A DNA stretch of 40,430 bases. Source: JBHELB01 sp041859045 (GTDB taxonomy: Bacteria > Hydrogenedentota > Hydrogenedentia > Hydrogenedentales > SLHB01). The notes under the pieces were generated by a model, which saw only the letters and a program-made list of their open reading frames with translations, was not told the DNA's origin and made no database searches. Position numbers and translations under genes: made by a program. The stretch spans positions 1 to 40,430 of the forward strand of contig JBHELB010000052.1 in assembly GCA_041859045.1 (NCBI GenBank), given 5' to 3'. This document shows, piece by piece, positions 25,155-32,961 of the stretch; positions within the stretch are counted from its first letter, which is position 1; every line of letters starts with the position of its first letter.

Positions 25155-26390
25155 CTACTCCGTTCCTTTCGCGGACGGACTCCCGTTCACAGCCGCCAGA
25201 AGGGCTTTTTGGACCATCTTGTCACGAAGCAATCCGACAAAGGTGGTGCCGTAGTGGACATTCGCCAAGAGGAATCTTCCCGGACTTGGCGAATATACTA
25301 CGTCAAAGAGCAACTCGCTTGCTTCTTCGCGCTCCTCAGGCGAATAGCCTATATAGAAAACAGGACTGGCATTTATGACATACAGGACCGATCTAAAGTT
25401 GGCTCTCTGCACTTGCTTGTAGCCCCTAAAACCCTCTGCGCTTCCGTCCAACTTGTCTAGATTTTCGCGCACTCTAGCGGCGCTTTCTTGGGTGAGTAAC
25501 GCGAAATACTCCGTCGTTTTTGGACCTGTGGCAAAATCCTTCTCCTCTGGAATTTCCGCGAACGCACGGCACGCTTGCCGGTAGAACGTGAGTGTGCTTG
25601 CCGAATCGGCGTCGGCGACATCTGACGTGCCATCCACGTAAACACCATTCCTCAAAACAACCGTGTCGCCCCTCACTACGTCGCCCTTAAGAAGGAGAAA
25701 AAACGAGTTCGTTCCCACCTCCGAGGCAATAGCTTCATCCAGTGGTATTTTGAGAAAATTACCCTTCAGAGAGTCGCCCAATGCAAAGACCTCTGGAGAC
25801 TTCTCTACAGCTCTTGCTGCAGCACAAAGTGCCTGCAACGCTGCAGGAGGGGTGAATTCGAGATCCTTCGCCCACCTAGCCCCCTCGGGCCTGAGGTACT
25901 CCACCGGAAATACCGTTGCGGCGGTACGTTTTTCAGGTTCTGGCCCCGACACTGAGAGCACATAAAGCGTAATGTTCCCAATCTTAAGTCTGTAGGGCGA
26001 GGCAATACTGTTTGCTGCCCCATACACTCTCTCGTATGGTTTCATTGCCATTTCGAGATCGGTATTGCTTTTCGTTTTCGATGTATTGTTCTTGGGTTCC
26101 GCGACAAGCGACAGTAACGATTTGGAATCCCCACTCCTGGCTGCTCTAATGAAATCCGCGACTACTTTGTCTCCGGGGTCAAGCCATACTTGATCAGCCA
26201 AAGGTTCTAGAGATTCCCTGCCTACAAGCGCCTCGACGTATGCCGACGACTTGACCGTCTCAGTTTCCACTGTTACCGGCAACGCGAAAGCCTGCGGGCG
26301 GAAGTCGGCCGCCCTGGTCTCGCCGCAAGGCAACGTCATCAGTGCAATGAGACAGACCATCGACGGAGCAAGAATCTTCTTCGGGCGCAT
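25155..26390 (-). CDS. Unrecognised exported protein
   Basis: I do not recognise this 411-residue protein. It begins with a convincing signal peptide (MRPKKILAPSMVCLIALMTL, then ETRA-ADF as a likely cleavage site near residue 27), so it is probably periplasmic. The mature part is mixed alpha/beta with no long repeat and no obvious catalytic motif; a segment VVADFIRAARSGDSKSLLSLVAE recalls the helices of NTF2-like or DUF4878-like proteins. ATG 26390 is chosen because GGAGGT lies 9 nt upstream and it opens the signal peptide; the frame is open to 26516. GC is lower than in the flanking genes. It is followed by the small membrane protein gene. Confidence 0.75.
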   Translation of the reverse strand: MRPKKILAPSMVCLIALMTLPCGETRAADFRPQAFALPVTVETETVKSSAYVEALVGRESLEPLADQVWLDPGDKVVADFIRAARSGDSKSLLSLVAEPKNNTSKTKSNTDLEMAMKPYERVYGAANSIASPYRLKIGNITLYVLSVSGPEPEKRTAATVFPVEYLRPEGARWAKDLEFTPPAALQALCAAARAVEKSPEVFALGDSLKGNFLKIPLDEAIASEVGTNSFFLLLKGDVVRGDTVVLRNGVYVDGTSDVADADSASTLTFYRQACRAFAEIPEEKDFATGPKTTEYFALLTQESAARVRENLDKLDGSAEGFRGYKQVQRANFRSVLYVINASPVFYIGYSPEEREEASELLFDVVYSPSPGRFLLANVHYGTTFVGLLRDKMVQKALLAAVNGSPSAKGTE

Positions 26391-26598
26391 TTGGCAATAA
26401 CCTCCATCTTTACTGCTGAAGCATAAGGTAAGCACTCGACCCTTCATACAGAACAGAAGCACGTGTTTCCGATTTGCTGCAGAGACTGCAATGTGGTGCG
26501 AAAGGTTCGGAGCCAATCGCCCCGACGCTTCCCCGACAAATCGAGGCCATACCCCTGAGGGATATCTTATTTTCTGGCCCGCTCAGACGCAATCTTTT

Positions 26599-26804
26599 GT
26601 GAGTAACTTGTGGATAACTTGTGAATGAAGGTGGATAAGCTGCGGTCCATGCCCCACTTCACTGAGCACGCCACCTGCCCCTCTCGTCAATCTCTCTTTG
26701 ATAAACAAGGACTTACGAAATCGGTCCCTAGTTTTTCTGGGGATAGGTGTTTTTCAAGGAGCGCTTTTGTCGGGTTTCTCGCTCCTGCGGGGGCTTGTGG
26801 ATAA
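26599..26804. promoter_or_regulatory. DnaA-box cluster in a gene-free region
   Basis: The 483-bp gap 26391-26873 has no gene. It contains two perfect DnaA boxes on the minus strand (TTATCCACA, at 26609-26617 and 26796-26804), one with a single mismatch (26630-26638) and weaker forms at 26599-26607 and 26737-26745. This could be a DnaA titration or regulatory site, or a second part of the origin. Both flanking genes are on the minus strand, so there is no orientation flip here. Confidence 0.6.
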
Positions 26805-26873
26805 GTTGTCAAAAAATGCCGGTCTCACCCCCAAGATATGGGGTAAGGGACGTTCCTAAGGTACAGGAAACGG

Positions 26874-27659
26874 TTACTTCGGACCGGAGGAGGGGTCCTG
26901 CGAACTGCGAAAATGGAGATGCCACAGCTTGGCGTACTTGGTGAACACGGAAAAAGCGCCCAGTGTGGATAAGATCAGTCCATGATATCCGTCGCGAAAG
27001 CCCTGCCGCAGAAAGTACATCTTGAAGAACTTCGCGATCGGGTGAATGACGAGGTGAAACACCCCCGCGCGCTTGCCCGCGTCGTAGAGGTCTTGCGCGC
27101 CCCACGAGGTGAATCGCTGGAAGGTGGCAAAGTACTCCTCGAAATTTCGCTTGTCGTCGTGGAACATCGGCTCGTGGATCGTGCCCATGCGGCCGTCGAC
27201 GACGATCCGCGAATGAACGCGCTTGTCCAGGTAGCGTCCCTTGGCAGTGCGAAACAGGCGGACATTGTAGTCGCGCTGCCACCCGGAAAAGCGGATCAGC
27301 TTGCCAAAAAAGTAGGATCGGCGGCGAATACGGTAGCCATCGCAACTGCCGGGATCGGCGATAATCGCCTGAAGCCGCGCGCGCAGTTCGGGCGACACCC
27401 ATTCGTCGGCGTCGAGCACCAATGTCCATTCGGTATCGATCTGCGGAATCGCCCAGTTCCGTTGGGCGGCAGCGTTCTCGTATTCATGCACGACGACGTG
27501 CGAGGAATAGCGCCGCGCGACGTCGTCCGATCCGTCGGTGGTGCGCGGGTCCACGACGCAGAACAGATCGTCAGCCCACGCCACACTCTCCAGACAACGC
27601 GGGAGCCGGTCACCGGCGTTGGGGATGAGCGTCAGAACGGTGACTTTTCCTTGTTGCAT
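26874..27659 (-). CDS. Family 2 glycosyltransferase (WaaE/KdtX-like)
   Basis: This is a GT-A glycosyltransferase of the group that adds a sugar to lipopolysaccharide core or similar glycans. The N-terminal VTVLTLIPNAGDRLPRCLESV, the strand-end VVDPRTTDGSDDVA, and the metal/nucleotide motif LVLDADEWVSPEL near residue 92 are clear. A basic and hydrophobic C-terminal region (from about 195) may touch the membrane. ATG 27659 is chosen because GAGGA lies 5 nt upstream; the open frame continues to 27701 but that would run into cimA. It follows cimA by 38 bp in an apgM-cimA-glycosyltransferase operon whose members are not obviously related in function. Confidence 0.88.
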   Translation of the reverse strand: MQQGKVTVLTLIPNAGDRLPRCLESVAWADDLFCVVDPRTTDGSDDVARRYSSHVVVHEYENAAAQRNWAIPQIDTEWTLVLDADEWVSPELRARLQAIIADPGSCDGYRIRRRSYFFGKLIRFSGWQRDYNVRLFRTAKGRYLDKRVHSRIVVDGRMGTIHEPMFHDDKRNFEEYFATFQRFTSWGAQDLYDAGKRAGVFHLVIHPIAKFFKMYFLRQGFRDGYHGLILSTLGAFSVFTKYAKLWHLHFRSSQDPSSGPK

Positions 27660-27697
27660 GCTGTCCTCGGCGCGATGTATGGAATCGCCGGAAACGC

Positions 27698-29275
27698 TCA
27701 CTCGTGCCCGCGGGTCTGTAGGAGTTTGTACTCGATGCTGTCCACCAGCGCCTCATACGACGCGTTGATGATGTTCTCCGACACGCCCACCGTGTCCCAC
27801 GACGAATCGCGATCCGCGGATTCGATCAGCACGCGGGTCTTTGCGCCGGTCGCGGCTTGTGCATTCAGAATGCGGACCTTGTAATCCTCGAGGTGCACTT
27901 CGGCCAACTCCGGATAGTTCGCCTCGAGCGCCTTGCGCAAAGCACTGTTCAACGCGTCCACCGGACCGTTACCCTCGGCCGCCGTGTGCACAATCTGTCC
28001 ATCGGGCAGCGAGAGTTTGACGGTCGCCTCGCACACCGTCGCCGCGTCGCGGCGATCCACCGCCACGCGAAAACCCAGCATCGTGAAGAACGTGCGATAG
28101 CGGCCGGTCGCCTTGCGCATCAGCAGTTCGAGCGACGCATCCGCACCTTCGAACTCGTACCCGTCGTTTTCAAGCTCCTTCACGCGCTGAAGAATGTGGC
28201 GCGTCTCGGGCGTCTCGCGATCCAAGGTGATGCCGAGATCGGAGGCCCTTTGGAGCAGACTCGAACGGCCGGACATCTCGCTCACGCTGATGTGCGTGCG
28301 ATTGCCGACCAACTCGGGCGTCACATGCTCGTAGCTGTGCTTGACCTTACCCACCGCGTCGGCGTGCATGCCGCCTTTGTGCGTGAACGCGTCGCGGCCC
28401 ACAAACGGATCGCTGTCGATCGGCGCCATGTTCGCGAGTTCCGCCACCAAATGCGACAGGCGCGTGAGCCGCGCGAGTTGATCGCTCGTCACCACGTCGT
28501 AGCCAAGTTTCAACTGCAAGTCAGGGATAATCGTCACGAGGTTCGCGTTGCCCGTGCGCTCGCCGTATCCGTTGATGGTCCCTTGCACCTGCGTTGCCCC
28601 GGCGTGCACTGCACTCAAGCTGTTCGCCACCGCGCAGCCGCTGTCGTTGTGCGCATGAATGCCAACCTGCGCCGCGGGAAGATGCGCGCGCACAGCCTTC
28701 GTGATCTCCTCGATTTGCCACGGCAAGTGACCGCCGTTCGTATCGCACAGCACGAGGACCTCCGCGCCCGCATCGTACGCACGCTTCAGCGCCTCCAGCG
28801 CATACGACGCGTCTTCGTCGTAGCCGTCGAAGAAATGTTCGGCATCGAGAAACACGCGGCGGTTCTGCGAGCGAAGATAGCGCACCGAGTCGTCGATCAG
28901 CGCCAGGTTCGCCTCGAGTGAAACGCGCAAGACTTCGCGCGCGTGCATCGGCGACGACTTCGCGAAAATCGTCACGACTTCGGTCTGCGCATCGAGCAGG
29001 GCCTTGATGTTGGGGTCCGACTCCGGCGCGTGCTTGGGGTGCCGCGTGCTGCCGAACGCCGCCATCTTGGCCACGCGCAGATCGAGGTCGCGCGCCCGCG
29101 CGAACAACTCCGCCGCCTTGGGGTTCGAGCCCGGCTGGCCGCCCTCAATGTACGCCGCGCCGAACGTGTCCAGCTCTTTGACAATGCGAAGCTGATCGTC
29201 GGCCGAAAACTTCACCCGCGGCCCTTGCGCGCCGTCCCGAAGCGTAGTGTCATATAGTTCTATCTTTGTAGCCAT
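27698..29275 (-). CDS. cimA: (R)-citramalate synthase
   Basis: It condenses acetyl-CoA with pyruvate to citramalate, the first step of the threonine-independent route to isoleucine. The HMGL-like barrel starts IELYDTTLRDGAQGPRVKFS (the catalytic Arg-Asp pair lies in this LRDG block), followed by GGQPGSNPKAAELF, LCDTNGGHLP and the metal ligands in GIHAHNDSGCAVANS. The C-terminal third is a LeuA-type allosteric domain (about 400-525), where isoleucine feedback usually acts. The 525-residue length and GSNPK motif fit CimA rather than LeuA. GAGGA lies close before the ATG. It is the middle gene of the minus-strand operon. Confidence 0.93.
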   Translation of the reverse strand: MATKIELYDTTLRDGAQGPRVKFSADDQLRIVKELDTFGAAYIEGGQPGSNPKAAELFARARDLDLRVAKMAAFGSTRHPKHAPESDPNIKALLDAQTEVVTIFAKSSPMHAREVLRVSLEANLALIDDSVRYLRSQNRRVFLDAEHFFDGYDEDASYALEALKRAYDAGAEVLVLCDTNGGHLPWQIEEITKAVRAHLPAAQVGIHAHNDSGCAVANSLSAVHAGATQVQGTINGYGERTGNANLVTIIPDLQLKLGYDVVTSDQLARLTRLSHLVAELANMAPIDSDPFVGRDAFTHKGGMHADAVGKVKHSYEHVTPELVGNRTHISVSEMSGRSSLLQRASDLGITLDRETPETRHILQRVKELENDGYEFEGADASLELLMRKATGRYRTFFTMLGFRVAVDRRDAATVCEATVKLSLPDGQIVHTAAEGNGPVDALNSALRKALEANYPELAEVHLEDYKVRILNAQAATGAKTRVLIESADRDSSWDTVGVSENIINASYEALVDSIEYKLLQTRGHE

Positions 29276-29313
29276 CTCGTCCTCGCATTCGCCCCGCGGG
29301 GCGATCGTTCTGT

Positions 29314-30552
29314 CTATCCTGCCCGGCGGCGCAACGCCGCCGCGTCCAGCGCCGCCTCGGTCAGCAGCGCGGGAACGACCTCGTATCCACGCCGCAGTTG
29401 CAGTCCACAGTCTGCCGCGGCCCGCTCGGAATATCCAGCGCCGGTGCCCGCCGGAATGCCCGGCCCCCAGACGGCAAACGGCACCGGTCCTCCGGCATGC
29501 GTCTTGGTCGGAATCGCGGTCACGTGGTCCGGGCCGACAAAGATGCGGACATCGCCGTGCTTTTCCGCATACGCCTTACAGGGAGCGACGATATGCGCAT
29601 CAAAATCCTCGATGGCCTTGATCTTGAGGTCGACGCGCCCTTCATGGGCGGTCTCGTCCGGGGCTTCGACATGCAAATAGGCAAAGTCGGACCGTTCCAA
29701 CGCGCCAAGGGCGGCGGCGACCTTGCCCGCGTAGTTGGTATCCAGGTACCCCGTGGCCCCAGGCACGCTCAGCGATTCAAGCCCGGCACAAAGGCCGATC
29801 CCCTTGACCAGGTCCACCGCCGACACCACAGCGCCGTGGAGTCCAAACCGCTGAGGATAGGGCTCGATCCGGGGGGCGCGCCCTTGGCCCCACAGCCAGA
29901 TACTGGTGGGGGCAAGCTTGCCGGCCTCAAGTCGTTCACGCGTTACAGGATGATCGGCAAAGACCGGCCGAGTCCGCTCGGTAATCTCAAGAAGCAGGTC
30001 CGCGCCCGGGCCCTTGGGCAAATAGGAGCCGTATTCTTGCCCGGTGATGTTGTGCGGCGGCGTACAATCGACCGCCGCCAGGGTATCGGCCATCGGCCCG
30101 CCCTGAAAGATCGCCAGATGCCGGTAACTGACCCCCGCATGAAACTTCACCGGCAAGGTATCGACGGCGGCGTTGAGATCCGGGATAATGCGCGCGGCTT
30201 CTTCCGACGAGATATGGTCGGAGGTGAAACTCCGCATCCGCCCGTCCTCGAGGGTCACCAGATTACAGCGGAACGCCACCTCCGTCGCGTCCAGTGAAAT
30301 CCCCATGCTCGCCGCTTCGAGAGGCGCGCGGCCAGTGAAGGTCGCGTGCGGGTCATATCCGAACAAGGCGAGATTGCCGATGTCGCTTCCGGGCGGAAGG
30401 TCGTCCGGGATCGGCCAAAACTCACCCAACTGCCCCTCGCGCGCAAGGGCATCCATGGCGGGCGTATTGGCGGCCTCCAAAGGGGTGCGTCCGCCCAGTT
30501 CGTCGAGGCGGAAATCGGCCATGCCGTCGCCCACGAGAATCAGATACCTCAC
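29314..30552 (-). CDS. apgM: Cofactor-independent phosphoglycerate mutase, archaeal type
   Basis: ApgM interconverts 3- and 2-phosphoglycerate in glycolysis and belongs to the alkaline-phosphatase superfamily with two metal ions. The start RYLILVGDGMADFRLDELGG has the first metal Asp, and GSDIGNLALFGYDP carries the Ser that is phosphorylated. FVGPDHVTAIPTKTHAGGPVPF near the C-terminus has the other metal ligands. The GTG start at 30552 has GGAGG 5 nt upstream and gives 412 residues, normal for the family; the open frame to 30630 is not needed. It opens the minus-strand operon with cimA, 38 bp away, and is divergent from rsmG. Confidence 0.9.
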   Translation of the reverse strand: MRYLILVGDGMADFRLDELGGRTPLEAANTPAMDALAREGQLGEFWPIPDDLPPGSDIGNLALFGYDPHATFTGRAPLEAASMGISLDATEVAFRCNLVTLEDGRMRSFTSDHISSEEAARIIPDLNAAVDTLPVKFHAGVSYRHLAIFQGGPMADTLAAVDCTPPHNITGQEYGSYLPKGPGADLLLEITERTRPVFADHPVTRERLEAGKLAPTSIWLWGQGRAPRIEPYPQRFGLHGAVVSAVDLVKGIGLCAGLESLSVPGATGYLDTNYAGKVAAALGALERSDFAYLHVEAPDETAHEGRVDLKIKAIEDFDAHIVAPCKAYAEKHGDVRIFVGPDHVTAIPTKTHAGGPVPFAVWGPGIPAGTGAGYSERAAADCGLQLRRGYEVVPALLTEAALDAAALRRRAG

Positions 30553-30725
30553 TACCACCTCCACCGGCAGGTGCGCTTCTGCTTCGCGCCCGCACAGGTC
30601 ACCAATGAAATATTCCAGAAAACATACCATAGCCCCTGGAGCAAGTCAAGGGAATGGCCGCACTTGCAGCGCTTTGTTGCGTCTTTTGATGGAGAATGGC
30701 ATGATGCCGGGGAAAGGGGAATCAG

Positions 30726-31346
30726 ATGACGCAGAATCGGTGCTGGGAACTTCTGGAACGCGATAGTGTGCCCATTTCGGACCAGCTCCGCAGGCAGTTG
30801 TGTCGTTTCGAGGCCCTGGTCCGCGAGTGGACCCCCGTCTCGGGGCTAGTCTCGCATGGAGATGTGGATCGCCTTTGGGAGGCGCACTTGGCCGACAGCC
30901 TCAGCCTGGCGGGGGTAATCAAGCGGCTAGAGCGCCACGAGACCGCCCTGCTGGACATCGGAACCGGCGGCGGATTCCCCGCGATCCCTCTGCGCATCGT
31001 GTTTCCCGCCCTGAAAGTCCGCCTCGTGGAGCGCAGCACTCGGAAGGTGGGGTTTCTACGCAAGGCGATCGGGGCGCTTGGATTGGAGGGGGTCAGCATC
31101 GTACACGGCGAGTTCCCGCGCGCCGTCGGCGAGATAGACGAGATGCTGATTACCGCGCGCGCCGTTGAACGCCAAGAGCAGGTCGCCCTAGAGGTCCTGA
31201 AACGGCTTCACCCTGCTCAAGTCTTCCTTTACCAAGGTGCCGTTCCCCTGAACTGCTCTGCCGCTGTGTTCCACGTGGAACACGTCATTGACGCCTGGTC
31301 AGATGCCGGGCTCCGCCGCGGAAATCTTCTCGTTATCCAACGCTAG
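30726..31346 (+). CDS. rsmG: 16S rRNA (guanine527-N7)-methyltransferase RsmG
   Basis: RsmG (GidB) methylates N7 of G527 in 16S rRNA using S-adenosylmethionine. The 206-residue protein has the cofactor-binding LLDIGTGGGFPAIPLRIVFP near residue 75, then LKVRLVERSTRKVGFLRKA, and ends normally. GGGG lies a few bases before the ATG. In many bacteria rsmG sits beside parA/parB close to the origin; here neither is next to it, yet its own 3' end contains a perfect parS site that encodes the residues VFHVEH. It is the only plus-strand gene between 26 and 39 kb. Confidence 0.93.
   Translation: MTQNRCWELLERDSVPISDQLRRQLCRFEALVREWTPVSGLVSHGDVDRLWEAHLADSLSLAGVIKRLERHETALLDIGTGGGFPAIPLRIVFPALKVRLVERSTRKVGFLRKAIGALGLEGVSIVHGEFPRAVGEIDEMLITARAVERQEQVALEVLKRLHPAQVFLYQGAVPLNCSAAVFHVEHVIDAWSDAGLRRGNLLVIQR
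31267..31282. promoter_or_regulatory. parS centromere site (ParB binding)
   Basis: TGTTCCACGTGGAACA is a perfect 16-bp palindrome and a full match to the parS consensus (TGTTNCACGTGNAACA). ParB nucleates here to form the segregation complex. It lies inside the coding sequence near the 3' end of rsmG, about 7 kb from the origin-like region. By eye I find no second perfect copy in the window. Confidence 0.92.
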
Positions 31347-31408
31347 AGCATTTTCACCAAGAATGCCTACGGCGCGCCCGCCAAAGCTGCGTGGTGAAAA
31401 TGGTCTAA
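31343..31408. repeat. Short inverted repeat after rsmG
   Basis: CATTTTCACCA (31349-31359) is perfectly inverted at 31392-31402, and the match extends imperfectly outward over TAGA on both sides. The unit is about 66 bp and includes the rsmG stop codon. There is no T-run, so it is not a clear terminator; it may be another small palindromic element. Confidence 0.55.
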
Positions 31409-31458
31409 TGCCGGAGAGCGCAGGCACAAAGACGCAAGACGCCCTAACCTCCCTTCCC

Positions 31459-31493
31459 AAAGAAGAAGGGCCCGCCTCCGAAGAGGCAGGCCC
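31459..31493 (-). terminator. Rho-independent terminator of the prepilin gene
   Basis: GGGCCCGCCTC (31468-31478) pairs with 31483-31493, 10 of 11 positions, around a loop that reads TTCG on the minus strand. TTCTTCTTT follows on that strand. It is 26 bp past the prepilin stop. Confidence 0.8.
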
Positions 31494-31518
31494 TAGTGAA
31501 ATCAACAGACCGTTGGGA

Positions 31519-32610
31519 TCAGCCACCGCCGCCCGCTTCGGTCAGAGCCATATCAAGCCGGACGCCCCACGTATTCGCCGGGCCATTCGCCACCGGCGCC
31601 TTCGACTTGTAGCGGACGAATTCCACATGACCATCCATGTACAGGACGTTCGCGCCGCCCGGGACGTGGTTGAAGCGCGCAACCGGCGTGTCCAGCGGAT
31701 TGGAGTTAACCGCCGTGCCCCACACGTCCATCATCAACGCGATCGTGCTCTGCGCCTTCGTCGACGCGGCAGGATTGTTGATATCGGTGATGAAGTAGCG
31801 CTCGATGCCTTCCTTGATCGCGTAGTACGTCGACGGCAACGGGTTGCCAGCATCGTCAACTTCCCACGCAGCGCCCGGACGATCGCCACGACCGAAGGTC
31901 TGTTCCTGGTGCGCAAGGACGTATTTCGGATCGCCGACCTTGCCGCTCAAATCACCCTTGAAGCGCTGCGGGTAATAGACCACCGGGAACGTGCAGCCCC
32001 AGTATGCCATGTTCGAGCCCTGTTCCGTGTACGGAACGAAATCGGCGTTCAAGCCCTGGGTCAGAGCGTTGGTCAAACGGCGGTATTCCCACCAATGCAG
32101 GGTTTCGGCAACGTCCGTCAGCTTCGACGCATCGTCGGTCGCCCACGGAATGTAGAAATAGGAAATCGGCAGCGCCAACACGCTGTTGTAGCACGCACGG
32201 CTGACTTCGTTGGTCGGATCGTACTTCGACGCCACCGCCTTCACCAAGTCGGTATAGCTGTCATGCTCTTCCCAAATCTGCGACGCATTGGCGTCCGCGC
32301 GGCTATCCGACGGGCAAATCGCGATGTTCGGGTCCGTCCAGTACTCGGGGTACATCACGGAGCCTTCGTACACCAGCGTGGGAGCATCCATCTGCGGATA
32401 GCTGGTCTTGGGCGGGAACTTGTCCTTGTTCTCGCCAGAGTACATCTTGAAGATAATACCAAACTGCTTCAGGTTGTTCGCGCAAGACGAACGACGAGCC
32501 GCTTCGCGCGCACGGGCCAACGCCGGAAGCAGGATCGCCGCCAAGATACCGATGATGGCGATCACCACCAGCAGCTCGATCAGGGTGAAACCCTTTTTCT
32601 TACTCGACAT
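31519..32610 (-). CDS. Type IV prepilin-like protein with an H-x10-DG tail (DUF1559 type)
   Basis: The start MSSKKKGFTLIELLVVIAI is a class III signal: a basic leader cut after Gly7 by prepilin peptidase, then the hydrophobic pilin helix with Glu5 of the mature protein. The rest (about 330 residues) is large for a pilin and ends with NHVPGGANVLYMDGHVEF, a variant of the H-X9-DG processing-associated motif with one extra residue. This protein type is greatly expanded in Planctomycetes, Lentisphaerae and relatives and is thought to form pseudopili or surface structures. AGGAGG lies 9 nt before ATG 32610; the open frame runs to 32670. The GspE/PilB-like ATPase 15 kb away could serve its assembly. 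Confidence 0.92.
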   Translation of the reverse strand: MSSKKKGFTLIELLVVIAIIGILAAILLPALARAREAARRSSCANNLKQFGIIFKMYSGENKDKFPPKTSYPQMDAPTLVYEGSVMYPEYWTDPNIAICPSDSRADANASQIWEEHDSYTDLVKAVASKYDPTNEVSRACYNSVLALPISYFYIPWATDDASKLTDVAETLHWWEYRRLTNALTQGLNADFVPYTEQGSNMAYWGCTFPVVYYPQRFKGDLSGKVGDPKYVLAHQEQTFGRGDRPGAAWEVDDAGNPLPSTYYAIKEGIERYFITDINNPAASTKAQSTIALMMDVWGTAVNSNPLDTPVARFNHVPGGANVLYMDGHVEFVRYKSKAPVANGPANTWGVRLDMALTEAGGGG

Positions 32611-32870
32611 GACTACTTTCCTCCTCAGATTCATTACAATTTTAGAAAGCCATACACGAGAAAAACGCACTCATCTCGCCGCGAGGTTCCTCCCTCCTCG
32701 GGAAATCGCCTCGGTCTTGTTTGCCCGGCCACCTCCTTTCTCTGGAGAAATTCTCCCCTTTCCCCAGCTCAATGACCTGCTCTTTACTGGACCCACCAAA
32801 ACAAAGTCATGAATATCGCAGGGCAGTGCAGGTCTTTGGCTCGGCCTCCTCGCGCTACCACCTCGTCCGT

Positions 32871-32899
32871 ATTCTATCCGGCTTTCTCAAAAAACGCAA
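32871..32899 (-). promoter_or_regulatory. Possible promoter of the prepilin gene
   Basis: On the minus strand TTGCGT (32899-32894) and TAGAAT (32876-32871) are 17 bp apart. The leader to the ATG would be about 255 nt, unusually long. It lies in the 351-bp gap 32611-32961, which holds no gene that I can see. Confidence 0.4.
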
Positions 32900-32924
32900 G
32901 CGCTTTTCTAGGTATTCGCATTTT

Positions 32925-32941
32925 CCTACAGCCCCTGTAGG
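32925..32941 (-). terminator. Short hairpin after the transporter gene
   Basis: CCTACAG (32925-32931) pairs with CTGTAGG (32935-32941) around CCC, 20 bp beyond the EamA gene stop. There is no T-run next to it, so termination here is only a guess from position. Confidence 0.35.
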
Positions 32942-32961
32942 TTCACCCCTTAAGACCAAAA

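Noticed and set aside
29290..29303. CGCCCCGCGGGGCG palindrome between apgM and cimA as a terminator
   Set aside because: It has no loop and no T-run, and lies in a 38-bp gap within a probable operon.
32608..32670. Upstream starts for the prepilin, kinase, methyltransferase, amidase and mutase genes
   Set aside because: In each case the longer frame lacks a ribosome site and spoils the expected N-terminus, while the chosen start has a good site at normal spacing.
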